Positions 40,701 through 48,504 of a stretch of DNA of 64,000 bases are shown here, piece by piece. The number at the start of each line of letters is the position of its first letter. Position 1 is the stretch's first letter. The notes under the pieces are model-generated. The model searched no databases, had not been told where the DNA came from, and saw nothing but the letters and a program-made list of their open reading frames with translations. The stretch comes from VRUE01 sp963715455 (GTDB taxonomy: Bacteria; Actinomycetota; Thermoleophilia; Solirubrobacterales; 70-9), in contig OY970245.1 of NCBI GenBank assembly GCA_963715455.1, positions 744,001 through 808,000 on the forward strand, read 5' to 3'. The translations under genes and the position numbers were made by a program.

Positions 40701-40897
40701 AGATCATCGAGCTGGTTGGTAGCTCGAAAACGTCAACCGACGACGCGGCGAAACAGGCGCTCGCCCAGGCACAGGGCACGCTGCGCAACATTCGCGCCGT
40801 CGACATCGTCTCGACCGGTATCCGCGGCGAGAACCTGGATGAGTATCGCGCTCACGTGCGGGTGGCTTTCTTGATCGAGGGGACGGACATCGACTAA
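40688..40897 (+). CDS. dodecin family flavin-binding protein
   Basis: A 69-residue dodecin. VKIIELVGSSKTSTDDAAKQ followed by ALAQAQGTLRNIRAVDIV, then VRVAFLIE, matches the short beta-alpha-beta-beta fold of dodecins, which form dodecamers storing flavin and protect cells from free riboflavin. The tryptophan that usually stacks on flavin (near R-W-x-E/V) is replaced: NIRAVDIV has A at that place, so ligand binding may differ. AAGGAGGAGAG precedes ATG 40688 by 4-6 bases, one of the best ribosome binding sites in the window. Confidence 0.85.
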   Translation: MAVVKIIELVGSSKTSTDDAAKQALAQAQGTLRNIRAVDIVSTGIRGENLDEYRAHVRVAFLIEGTDID

Positions 40898-40906
40898 GGC
40901 TTGGGA

Positions 40907-40984
40907 GAGGGGTGGGATGCCCCCTCCCAAAACGAGCGGCAGGAGCCGCTCTTGAGTGTTTTGGGAGGGGGCATCCCACCCCTC
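40907..40984. repeat. 78-bp palindromic element, copy B
   Basis: Perfect 27-bp arms (40907-40933, 40958-40984) around a 24-base core GAGCGGC-AGGA-GCCGCTC-TTGAGT. Compared with copy C the inner stem carries A on one side and T on the other where C has C and G, a compensatory change that preserves pairing. It lies between two rightward genes (dodecin and rhodanese). Confidence 0.92.
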
Positions 40985-41012
40985 CCGCGATGCGTTGGCT
41001 AGATTCCGGTTC

Positions 41013-41408
41013 ATGAGCGACGAGCCACGCGAGGTTTCACGCGAGGAAGCTGAAAAGCTGATTGACGACGGGGCGCAGCTGGTTGACGTGCGCGCTGAGC
41101 ATGAGTGGGAGAGGGGGCGGATCGCGGGCGCCAGCCATCTGCCGCTGGCTGAGCTCGCCGAGCGGGCTGGCGAGATCGACAAGGACCGACCGGTCGTCCT
41201 CTACTGCCGCGGCGGCAACCGCTCGACGATGGCGGCCGAGGCGCTTGCCGCCGAGGGCTACGACGCGGCGAAGCTCAGCGAGGGCATCGTTGGCTGGGCG
41301 GAGGCCGGCCTGCCGCTCGAGCCGGAGGGCGCCGACGTAGCCGAGTCGGGCGAGGCGGCGGCCATTCTCCACGCCCAGAAGCGGCTTCCTCCCAGCAAAA
41401 CAAGTTAA
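41013..41408 (+). CDS. rhodanese-like sulfurtransferase
   Basis: A 131-residue single rhodanese domain. The active-site loop is YCRGGNRS with the catalytic cysteine near residue 69, preceded by VDVRAEHEWERGRIAGASHL, the conserved CH2A-like motif, and followed by a C-terminal helix. It would move sulfane sulfur or act as a thiol switch. It precedes the sulfate assimilation genes, but on a separate short transcript: an inverted repeat (41394-41435) lies between. ATG 41013 is chosen because the frame upstream lies within repeat B. Confidence 0.88.
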   Translation: MSDEPREVSREEAEKLIDDGAQLVDVRAEHEWERGRIAGASHLPLAELAERAGEIDKDRPVVLYCRGGNRSTMAAEALAAEGYDAAKLSEGIVGWAEAGLPLEPEGADVAESGEAAAILHAQKRLPPSKTS

Positions 41409-41435
41409 ATACCCTAATCCCTGTCAGGTTTTGCT
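41394..41435 (+). terminator. inverted repeat between rhodanese and sulfite reductase
   Basis: AGCAAAAC (41394-41401) and GTTTTGCT (41428-41435) flank 26 bases. It could be a weak terminator or an operator. The second arm lies 12 bases before the GTG of the sulfite reductase gene, and TATTTT within this segment could be a -10 box for a leaderless message, as no ribosome binding site precedes the gene. Confidence 0.4.
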
Positions 41436-41447
41436 ATTTTCCACTTC

Positions 41448-43292
41448 GTGGAGGTAGCCGTAGACCAACAGAAGGAGCAGCGGGGCAAGGGCCGCACCGG
41501 CACGCTTGAGAACCCCGAGCGCTACGAGAACGTCCCGGGCCACATCATCCCGATCATCGAGCGCGAGTTCGACGATTTCGACAACGAAGCCGAGGAGTTC
41601 CTCGCCGGCAAGATCGCCGAAGACGAGTTCATCGGCTTCCGCCTTAAGCAGGGTGTCTACGGCCAGCGCCAGCCCGACGTGCAGATGGTGCGGGTCAAGC
41701 TGCCCTTCGGCGGCGTCACGCCGGAGCAGATGGAGGCCTTCGCCGACGTGGTCGAAAAGTGGGCGCCGCTGGGCAAGGGCCACATCACGACCCGCCAGAA
41801 CATCCAGATCCACCACGTGCCGCTACGCGACATGGAGTCGCTGATCCGCGAAATCTCCGCCGCCGGTCTCTCTTCGCGCGAGGGCTGCGGCAACACGGTG
41901 CGCAACGTCACCGGCGACCCCTGGGCCGGCGTCGCCCCCGACGAGATCTTCGACCCGACTCCCTACGCCGGCGCCTACGCCCGCTACTTCGTCCGTCACC
42001 CGACGACGCAGCTGATGCCGCGCAAGATCAAGACCGCCTTCACCGGCTCCGACGAGGACCGGGCGATCACCGGCATCCACGACGTCGCCTTCATCTCGCG
42101 CGAACGCGACGGGGTGCGCGGCTTCGAGATCCGGGTCGGCGGTGGCACCTCGATCATGGCCCGCATCGCACCCACGCTCTACGACTTCGTCGAGGCCGAC
42201 AACGGCGACTACCTGAAGGTCTCCGAGGCCGTGCTGCGCATCTTCGATCGCCAGGAGTGGCTGCGTGTCAATCGCGCCCGTGCCCGCATCAAGGTGCTGA
42301 TCGACAAGATCGGCATCGACGCCTTCCGCGAGCAGGTCGACGAGGAGCTCGAGGGCGACTGGGTGGCTGAGCGGGACTTTGATGCCGAGCTGGTCGAGCG
42401 GCTGCGCTTCGACGACGACGAGGCTGCCAATGCGCCCGCCCGCCCGCCCGCTGCGGCCTCCGCCAACGGCGACCGCAGCGAGTTCGAGCGCTTCTGCGAA
42501 GGCAACGTGCAGGCGCAGCGCCAGCAGGGCTTCTCGGCGATCGAGGTGAAGATCTACCGCGGCGACCTGGCGCCGGAGCAGTTCCGCGGCCTGGCGGCGA
42601 TCATGCGCGAGTTCACCGGCGGCTACGCACGCAGCACCGTGCAGCAGAACCTGGTGCTGCGCTGGGTGCGCGACGAGGTGCTCTACGACGTCTGGCAGCG
42701 GCTCGAGGAGCTCGGCCTGGCGGAGGCCGGCGCGCGCGAGATCACCGATGTGGTCAGCTGCCCCGGCACCGACAGCTGCAAGATGGGCATCACCAGCTCG
42801 ATGGGTCTCAACCAGGCGATCCGCGAGCGGCTGGCGTCGATGGACGTCATCGATCCCCAATCGCGCAAGATCCACGTGAAGATGAGCGGCTGCCCCAACG
42901 GCTGCAGCCAGCACCACATCGCCAACATCGGCTTCTACGGCGCCTCGCTGAAGGTCGGCGAGCGCCAGGTGCCCGCCTACATCCCGCACATCGGCGGCAA
43001 CTACGAGGGCGGCGAGGTGGTCTTCGGCACGCGGCTCAAGTCGCGCCTGCCCGCCAAGCGCGTCCCCGAGGCGGTCGAGCGCTGGGTGCGCCTCTATGAG
43101 GCGGAGCGTTCCGGCTCTGACGAGGAGTTCAACGCCTTCGCCGAGCGGGTCGGTGCCGGGCGCTTCGAAGAAGAGGTCAAGGATTTGACCCTGCCGGCTG
43201 AGTTCAGCCTCGAGACGATGCAGCAGTTCATCGACTGGAATCGATCGAGCCCCTACAAGGTCGAGAGGGGCGAGGGCGAGTGCGCGATATGA
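41448..43292 (+). CDS. ferredoxin-dependent sulfite (or nitrite) reductase
   Basis: A 614-residue sirohaem/4Fe-4S reductase. Two ferredoxin-like half domains (residues 60-130 and 360-420) flank the cofactor lobes. The cluster cysteines are in SCPGTDSCKMGIT and GCPNGCSQHH (C-x5-C ... C-x3-C), and the sirohaem arginine region is ITTRQNIQIHH. The genomic context with cysH, sat and cysC points to assimilatory sulfite to sulfide, although the family cannot be told from nitrite reductase by sequence alone. GTG start at 41448. Its stop overlaps cysH (ATGA). An insert of about 30 residues (DDDEAANAPARPPAAASANG) lies between the halves. Confidence 0.88.
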   Translation: MEVAVDQQKEQRGKGRTGTLENPERYENVPGHIIPIIEREFDDFDNEAEEFLAGKIAEDEFIGFRLKQGVYGQRQPDVQMVRVKLPFGGVTPEQMEAFADVVEKWAPLGKGHITTRQNIQIHHVPLRDMESLIREISAAGLSSREGCGNTVRNVTGDPWAGVAPDEIFDPTPYAGAYARYFVRHPTTQLMPRKIKTAFTGSDEDRAITGIHDVAFISRERDGVRGFEIRVGGGTSIMARIAPTLYDFVEADNGDYLKVSEAVLRIFDRQEWLRVNRARARIKVLIDKIGIDAFREQVDEELEGDWVAERDFDAELVERLRFDDDEAANAPARPPAAASANGDRSEFERFCEGNVQAQRQQGFSAIEVKIYRGDLAPEQFRGLAAIMREFTGGYARSTVQQNLVLRWVRDEVLYDVWQRLEELGLAEAGAREITDVVSCPGTDSCKMGITSSMGLNQAIRERLASMDVIDPQSRKIHVKMSGCPNGCSQHHIANIGFYGASLKVGERQVPAYIPHIGGNYEGGEVVFGTRLKSRLPAKRVPEAVERWVRLYEAERSGSDEEFNAFAERVGAGRFEEEVKDLTLPAEFSLETMQQFIDWNRSSPYKVERGEGECAI

Positions 43293-43987
43293 ACCCAGTT
43301 GCCGACCCACCGCGGATCTCCGACCCGGAGGCGATCGCCGCCGAGCTCGAGGACCGCAGCGCCGAGCAGACGATCGAGTGGATGTTCGAGACCTTTGGCG
43401 AGAGCCATTACATCGCCTGCTCGTTCCAGAAAACCAGCTCGGTGACCGCCCACCTGGCCAGCAAGGTCAACCCCGAGGCGCGCTTCTTCTACCTCGACAC
43501 CGACGTGCTCTTCCCGGAGACCTATGAGACCCGCGACCGCCTCGGCGAGGCGCTGGGGATCGAGTTCGACCGCTTTCACAACCTGACGCTCGAGGAGCAG
43601 GCCGCCCAGCACGGCGATCAGCTCTGGAAGAGCGACCCCGACGCCTGCTGCGGTTTGCGCAAGGTCGAGCCGATGCGCAGGGCGCTCTCTTCCGTAGACT
43701 GCTGGCTCGCCGGCGTCCGCCGTGAGGACTCAGCCAGCCGCGCCAAGACCCCGAAGTTCGGCTGGGACAAGCGCTTTGAGCTCTGGAAGCTCAACCCGCT
43801 CGCGGACTGGACCGAGCGCGACGTCTGGAACTACATCCATGAGCACGACCTCCCGTACAACCCGCTCCATGATCGTGGCTACCCCTCGATCGGCTGCACC
43901 CACTGCACCAAGCCGGTCGTGGCGGGCGGTTCGCCCCGCGACGGCCGCTGGGCGGGGCTCGAAAAGTCCGAGTGCGGGATCAACTAG
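43289..43987 (+). CDS. cysH: phosphoadenylyl/adenylyl-sulfate reductase, Fe-S type
   Basis: A 232-residue thioredoxin-dependent reductase making sulfite. ACSFQKTSSVTAHLA and YLDTDVLFPETYETR form the nucleotide site. DACCGLRKVEPM and GCTHCTKPV give the four cysteines that hold a 4Fe-4S cluster, the mark of APS-type reductases, and ECGIN at the C-terminus is the catalytic cysteine. Because of the cluster, APS rather than PAPS is the likelier substrate, although CysC follows. ATG 43289 overlaps the upstream stop; a GTG at 43280 is an alternative. Confidence 0.9.
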   Translation: MNPVADPPRISDPEAIAAELEDRSAEQTIEWMFETFGESHYIACSFQKTSSVTAHLASKVNPEARFFYLDTDVLFPETYETRDRLGEALGIEFDRFHNLTLEEQAAQHGDQLWKSDPDACCGLRKVEPMRRALSSVDCWLAGVRREDSASRAKTPKFGWDKRFELWKLNPLADWTERDVWNYIHEHDLPYNPLHDRGYPSIGCTHCTKPVVAGGSPRDGRWAGLEKSECGIN

Positions 43988-44054
43988 CGGCGCCCAGCGC
44001 CTGAGATAACCCCCTTTCGTAACCCTTCCCCAACCGATTGGTGAGATTCAACGC

Positions 44055-45131
44055 ATGAGCGAGACGATGACTGAGCTTTCCCTGACACTTTCCGAGCGCC
44101 ACACGGCCGACTTCGAGATGATCGGCAACGGCGGCTTCGCGCCGCTGACCGGCTTCCAGGGCTCCGCTGACTGGGAGCGGGTTTGCGCGGAGATGCGCAC
44201 CGCCGACGGCGACTACTGGCCGATTCCGATCACCCTGGCGACCGAGCTGGAGTGCGAGGTCGGCGACGTCGTCGCGCTCTCCAGCGACGAAGGCAAGCCG
44301 CTTGGCCGGATCACGGTCGAGGAGATCTGGGAGCGCGACGCCAAGAGCGAGGCCGAGCGCGTCTACGGCACCACCGACGAGGCCCACCCGGGCGTCGCCG
44401 CGATCTACGAGGAGGGCAACCGCTGCATCGCCGGCCCGATTGAGGTCGACGCCCTGCCGGATCACGAGGAGGCGTTCATGCGCCGCTACAAGACGCCGGC
44501 CGAGCACAAAGCCGACTTCGAGGCGCGTGGCTGGAAGAAGATCGTCGCCTTCCAGACCCGCAACCCGATCCACCGCGCCCACGAGTACCTGACCAAGGCG
44601 GCGCTGGAGACCTGCGACGGGCTCTTCATCCACCCGCTGATCGGCAAGACCAAGGCGGGCGACATCCCCGCCGACGTGCGCATGCGCTGCTACGAGGTGC
44701 TGATGGAGAACTACTACCCGAACGACCGGGTGGTGCTGGGCGTGAAGCCGGCGAAGATGCACTACGCCGGCCCTCGCGAGGCGGTCCTGCACGCGATCGT
44801 GCGCCGCAACTACGGCGCCACGCACTTCATCGTCGGCCGCGACCATGCCGGTGCCGGCGACTACTACGGCACCTACGACGCGCAGAAGATCTTCGAGACG
44901 ATCGACATCGACGAGCTCGGCATCGAGCCGCTGATGTTCGAGCACACCTTCTGGTGCAACGAGTGCGAGGGGCTGGCCTCGAACAAGACCTGTCCGCATG
45001 ACCAAGAGGCGCACCTCTTCCTCTCCGGAACCAAGGTCCGCGAGATGCTCGGCAACGGCGAAAGGCCGCCGCACGAGTTCTCGCGCGACGAGGTCGCCGA
45101 CATCCTGATCGACGCTTACAAGGAGGACTGA
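44055..45131 (+). CDS. sat: sulfate adenylyltransferase (ATP sulfurylase), Sat type
   Basis: A 358-residue homomeric ATP sulfurylase that activates sulfate to APS. QTRNPIHRAHEYLTKAALE (HxGH-like site) and GRDHAGAGDYYGTYDAQ are the two hallmark loops, and GVKPAKMHYAGPREAVLHA completes the active site. The CNECEGLASNKTCPHDQE segment carries three cysteines and a histidine that could bind zinc, seen in some bacterial Sat proteins. It is shorter than fungal enzymes because it has no kinase domain; CysC is separate, 6 bases downstream. Confidence 0.93.
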   Translation: MSETMTELSLTLSERHTADFEMIGNGGFAPLTGFQGSADWERVCAEMRTADGDYWPIPITLATELECEVGDVVALSSDEGKPLGRITVEEIWERDAKSEAERVYGTTDEAHPGVAAIYEEGNRCIAGPIEVDALPDHEEAFMRRYKTPAEHKADFEARGWKKIVAFQTRNPIHRAHEYLTKAALETCDGLFIHPLIGKTKAGDIPADVRMRCYEVLMENYYPNDRVVLGVKPAKMHYAGPREAVLHAIVRRNYGATHFIVGRDHAGAGDYYGTYDAQKIFETIDIDELGIEPLMFEHTFWCNECEGLASNKTCPHDQEAHLFLSGTKVREMLGNGERPPHEFSRDEVADILIDAYKED

Positions 45132-45137
45132 ACGAGC

Positions 45138-45692
45138 ATGGCTGGCGAGAAGGGCTTCACCCTCTGGTTCACCGGGCTTTCCGGTGCCGGCAAGACGACC
45201 ATCTCCGGGTTGCTGGAGACCCAGCTGCGCGAGCGCGGCTCGAAGCTGGAGATCCTCGACGGCGACATCGTTCGCGAAAACCTCTCCAAGGGCCTCGGCT
45301 TCTCCAAGGAGGACCGCGACACGAACATCCGCCGGATCGCCTTCGTCGCCGACCTGCTGAGCCGCAACGGCGTGCCGGTGATCACCGCGGCGATCTCTCC
45401 CTACGCCGAGATCCGCGACGAGGCCCACGAGCTGATGGGCGACCGCTTCATCGAGGTCTACGTCAAGGCGTCGGTCGACACCTGCGCTGAGCGTGACGTC
45501 AAGGGCCTCTACGCGAAGGCGTTTGCGGGCGAGATCAAGGAATTCACGGGAGTGTCGGACCCATACGAGATCCCCGAGAATCCGGCCTGGGTCTGCGACA
45601 CCGAAAACGAGACGCCCGAGGAATCGGCTGCCAAGCTGCTTGAGTACCTCGAGTCGCGGGAGTTGATCCCGGCGGCTGCGGTCACGGCTTAG
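45138..45692 (+). CDS. cysC: adenylylsulfate kinase
   Basis: A 184-residue APS kinase. P-loop GLSGAGKTT at 13-21, ILDGDIVRENLSKGLGFS as the APS-binding DGD motif, FTGVSDPYEIPENP as the lid, and a complete length for the family. It would phosphorylate APS to PAPS. With an APS-type reductase next to it the PAPS may serve sulfotransferases rather than cysteine synthesis. Start at ATG 45138, 6 bases after the sat stop. Confidence 0.93.
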   Translation: MAGEKGFTLWFTGLSGAGKTTISGLLETQLRERGSKLEILDGDIVRENLSKGLGFSKEDRDTNIRRIAFVADLLSRNGVPVITAAISPYAEIRDEAHELMGDRFIEVYVKASVDTCAERDVKGLYAKAFAGEIKEFTGVSDPYEIPENPAWVCDTENETPEESAAKLLEYLESRELIPAAAVTA

Positions 45693-45708
45693 CGCTCGAG
45701 GGCGGTTG

Positions 45709-45786
45709 GGGAGGGGCGGAGACCCCTCCCAAAACGCGCGGCAGGAGCCGCGCTTGAGTGTTTTGGGAGGGGTCTCCGCCCCTCCC
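45709..45786. repeat. 78-bp palindromic element, copy C
   Basis: Perfect 27-bp arms (45709-45735, 45760-45786) around the core GCGCGGC-AGGA-GCCGCGC-TTGAGT. Its inner arm ends (CTCCCAAAAC) equal those of copy B, but the outer part differs. It follows cysC, a position suitable for terminating the sulfate assimilation transcript. Confidence 0.92.
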
Positions 45787-45895
45787 GCTCGGGGCTCGGG
45801 CGGGCCGTGAGCGCAGGCGCCGGTCTGTGCGCGGAAGCTTTTGGCGGTCTGGTGTGTTTCCATTGCACCGACGACGGAGCGGACGGAAGGCAGGG

Positions 45896-47644
45896 ATGGA
45901 GCAGATGAGGTTGAGGTGGGGGATCGTGGTTGTTGCTGCCCTGGCTGGGATGCTCGTGCTGCCGGCGGTGGCCAGTGCCGGGCGGGCGATTACCGGGCCT
46001 TGCCGGACGGTGTTCTGCGCGGGTATCTCGCAGGATGGCTCGCGGGTGGTCTTCCCGTTCGAAGAGGAGCTGACCGCGGGGGCTGGCGAGCGCCAGATCT
46101 ATGAGAGGAGCGCCGGAAGGACCAGGGCTCTGTTGCCCGCGGAGCGCTTCACGCCGCGCTTCGATGGGGTCTCAGCGGACGCGGCGCACGTCTTCGTTAC
46201 CACCAACCTCGCGCTCGCTCCAGAGGACACCGACGGGTTCGGGATCGACCTGTTCGACATATCGGCGGGACGGGCGGCGCTGATCTCGACCGGGCCGTTG
46301 GACCCGGCGGGTGGTGGGGGATTCGTCTCCTTTATGGGCTCCTCGCCGGACGGTAGCCGCGTCTTCTTCGACGCCTTCTCGCCGCTGACCCCTGACGACC
46401 TCGACAACTGCCCCGACCTCTACCAGCGGTTCGCGGGGCAGACGACGCTCGTCGCACCGGACCCCGAACCACCGGCGCCGCCGCTCTGCAGTTCAGTCCA
46501 GTTCGGGGGAGTGTCAGCAGACGGGTCTCACCTCTTCTTCCTCAGCGAGAACGAACTCGAACCGGGTGACGAACGGGGCGACGACATCTACCAGCAGGTC
46601 GGCTCATCGCTGACGCGGCTGACGACCTATCCCGAACCGGAAGGGACCTGCGTCGACTTGGTCAAATTCGCCGACGCCTCGAGCGACGGGGGCACGGTCC
46701 TCTTTACGACCACTGCCCAGGTCGTCGCCGAAGACACCGACGCGGCCGGCGATGTCTACAAGCGTCGGCCCGACGGGACGTTCTCGCTCGTCTCACGCGA
46801 CACCGACGGCGGCAGTGGGCAGTGCGGACTGGAAGGCGATCGGCCGATCGCGCTCTCAGCCGACGGTGGTACCGCGATCTTCGAAACGACCTCGCGATTG
46901 AGCCCAATGGACAGCGACTCCTCCAACGATCTCTACAGCGCCGACGACAGCGGCGGGCTTGAGCTGCTCAGCACCGGGCCCACCGACGCGAGTGTCGACG
47001 GTCGGGCCAACAACATCCTCCCCGACTGGCTCGCGCTCGCCTCCGATGACGCGAAGCGGGTCGCGTTCGAGGCCCACCATCGCCTCGTGGCGGAGGACAA
47101 GGACAGCGCTGTCGACGTGTACCTGCGCACAGGTGGACAAACGGAGCTGATCTCGGTGGGGCTTCCCGGTAAGCCAGTGAATACCAACGCCGAGCTGCTC
47201 GCCCTCTCCGGCGACGGCGGCGCGATCGTCTTCGCGACCAAGGAGGCTCTGACCCCACGGGACCTCGACCACGAGCGGGACGTCTACCTGCGCCGCGCCG
47301 ACCAGGAGCGGAGCGTCCTCATCTCGGGTGAGACGATCGCCCCGCAAATGCGGATCGCCAAACGCGGCAGGCTCTTGCGATTGGGCCGGGTGAGCATTCC
47401 CCTGTCCTGCCCGAAATCAGAGGTGAGCGGCCCATGCCGGGGCAAGCTCCTCTTGAAGCGGGGACGCAACGGGCCTCGCATCGGCCGAGCGAGCTTCCGC
47501 ATTGCCCCTGGCCACCGAGCACGTGCGTCCGTACGCCTACGCGGCAGCGCTCCCGTGGCGAAATCCGCGTTTGTACGCGTCCGTGGCATCGATGCTCTGG
47601 GCAACGCTGAGGTCGTGACTCAACGGATTCGGATAGCGGGCTAG
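45896..47644 (+). CDS. exported beta-propeller protein with eight PD40/TolB-like repeats
   Basis: A 582-residue protein with an N-terminal signal (LRWGIVVVAALAGMLVLPAV) and a propeller. Eight copies of a unit follow: a strand such as VSADGSHLFFLSENELEPGD, then a D-rich turn and DIYQQ-type strand. Units recur about every 50-60 residues, each with a DxxDxxxD-like turn (EDTDGFGIDLF, DDLDNCPDLY, EDTDAAGDVY, MDSDSSNDLY, EDKDSAVDVY, RDLDHERDVY). These turns could bind calcium. The C-terminal 100 residues form a different beta domain. The function is unknown; TolB-like propellers often bind proteins or sugars. It is convergent with the PHP gene, with ends overlapping by 4 bases. Confidence 0.78.
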   Translation: MEQMRLRWGIVVVAALAGMLVLPAVASAGRAITGPCRTVFCAGISQDGSRVVFPFEEELTAGAGERQIYERSAGRTRALLPAERFTPRFDGVSADAAHVFVTTNLALAPEDTDGFGIDLFDISAGRAALISTGPLDPAGGGGFVSFMGSSPDGSRVFFDAFSPLTPDDLDNCPDLYQRFAGQTTLVAPDPEPPAPPLCSSVQFGGVSADGSHLFFLSENELEPGDERGDDIYQQVGSSLTRLTTYPEPEGTCVDLVKFADASSDGGTVLFTTTAQVVAEDTDAAGDVYKRRPDGTFSLVSRDTDGGSGQCGLEGDRPIALSADGGTAIFETTSRLSPMDSDSSNDLYSADDSGGLELLSTGPTDASVDGRANNILPDWLALASDDAKRVAFEAHHRLVAEDKDSAVDVYLRTGGQTELISVGLPGKPVNTNAELLALSGDGGAIVFATKEALTPRDLDHERDVYLRRADQERSVLISGETIAPQMRIAKRGRLLRLGRVSIPLSCPKSEVSGPCRGKLLLKRGRNGPRIGRASFRIAPGHRARASVRLRGSAPVAKSAFVRVRGIDALGNAEVVTQRIRIAG

Positions 47645-48456
47645 CGGCCTGGCCGCTCGGGCACCTTCGGCTTACCGAGGCCATAAGTGTCATAAGCGCC
47701 GAACTTGGCGAAGGTCTTGTGGGTCGGGCCGTGGTAGTCGGACGAGCCCGTCGGCAGCAGGTCGAGCTTGTGGCAGAGGTCGAGCAGGTGCTGGGTCTGC
47801 TCCAGCGAGTGGCTCGGGTAGAAGGCCTCGACCCCGTCGGCGCCCAGTGAGTTGATCAGGTCTTCGACCTCTTTTGGGTCTGAGATGTCCCAGTAGGGGT
47901 GGGCGATGACCGCCGTGCCGCCGGCCTCGTGGATCAGCTCGATCGCCTGCTCGGCAGTTGGCCACTTGCGCGGAACGAAGGCCTTGCCGCCGGGCACCAG
48001 GTACTCCTCGAAGAAGGGGCCGAGGTCGCCGGTCGCGCCGGCGGCGCGGGCGATGTGTGGGCGACCGATTGAAAGCGCGTCGCCAGCCTCGCGTTCGGCG
48101 TCCTCCAGCTTCACTTCGAAGCCCCATTTGCGCAGCCGCTCGATGATTTCCCCGGCGCGGTTGACGCGCTCCTGCTGGGCCCGCTCGCAGGCTCCCGCGA
48201 TCTTCTCCAGGTCTACCCAGTAGCCGCAGATGTGCAGGTCTTCGGCGTACTCGTGCACGCACGACATCTCGATCGCCGGGACCAGCTCGATGCCCAGGCC
48301 CTTGGCCGCCTCTTCGGCCTCGGGCACGCCGGAGACCGCGTCATGGTCGGTCAGTGCAAGGGTCGTCACGCCTGCCTCCCAGGCTTGAGCGACGACTTCG
48401 CCGGGCGCCAGCTGGCCGTCAGAGACGGTCGAGTGCGATTGGAGCTCGATCAACAT
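47641..48456 (-). CDS. PHP-domain phosphoesterase (RNase AM/3',5'-nucleotide phosphatase-like)
   Basis: A 271-residue metallophosphoesterase of the PHP fold. Metal ligands: ELQSHSTVSDGQL (H8 and Asp), LALTDHDAVSG, the E in VPAIEMSC, HICGY, VIAHPYW and GSSDYHGPTHK near the end. This full set matches the YciV/TrpH group, which hydrolyses 3',5'-bisphosphonucleotides such as pAp and 5' ends of small RNAs. pAp is a by-product of PAPS use, so its place near the sulfate genes is sensible, but the gene is on the other strand and separated by one gene, so the link is inference only. Confidence 0.85.
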   Translation of the reverse strand: MLIELQSHSTVSDGQLAPGEVVAQAWEAGVTTLALTDHDAVSGVPEAEEAAKGLGIELVPAIEMSCVHEYAEDLHICGYWVDLEKIAGACERAQQERVNRAGEIIERLRKWGFEVKLEDAEREAGDALSIGRPHIARAAGATGDLGPFFEEYLVPGGKAFVPRKWPTAEQAIELIHEAGGTAVIAHPYWDISDPKEVEDLINSLGADGVEAFYPSHSLEQTQHLLDLCHKLDLLPTGSSDYHGPTHKTFAKFGAYDTYGLGKPKVPERPGR

Positions 48457-48504
48457 CGAGGCAGCAGCCTATTCCGCGGGCCGCGTTAATAGAGTGCCGC
48501 GTCC

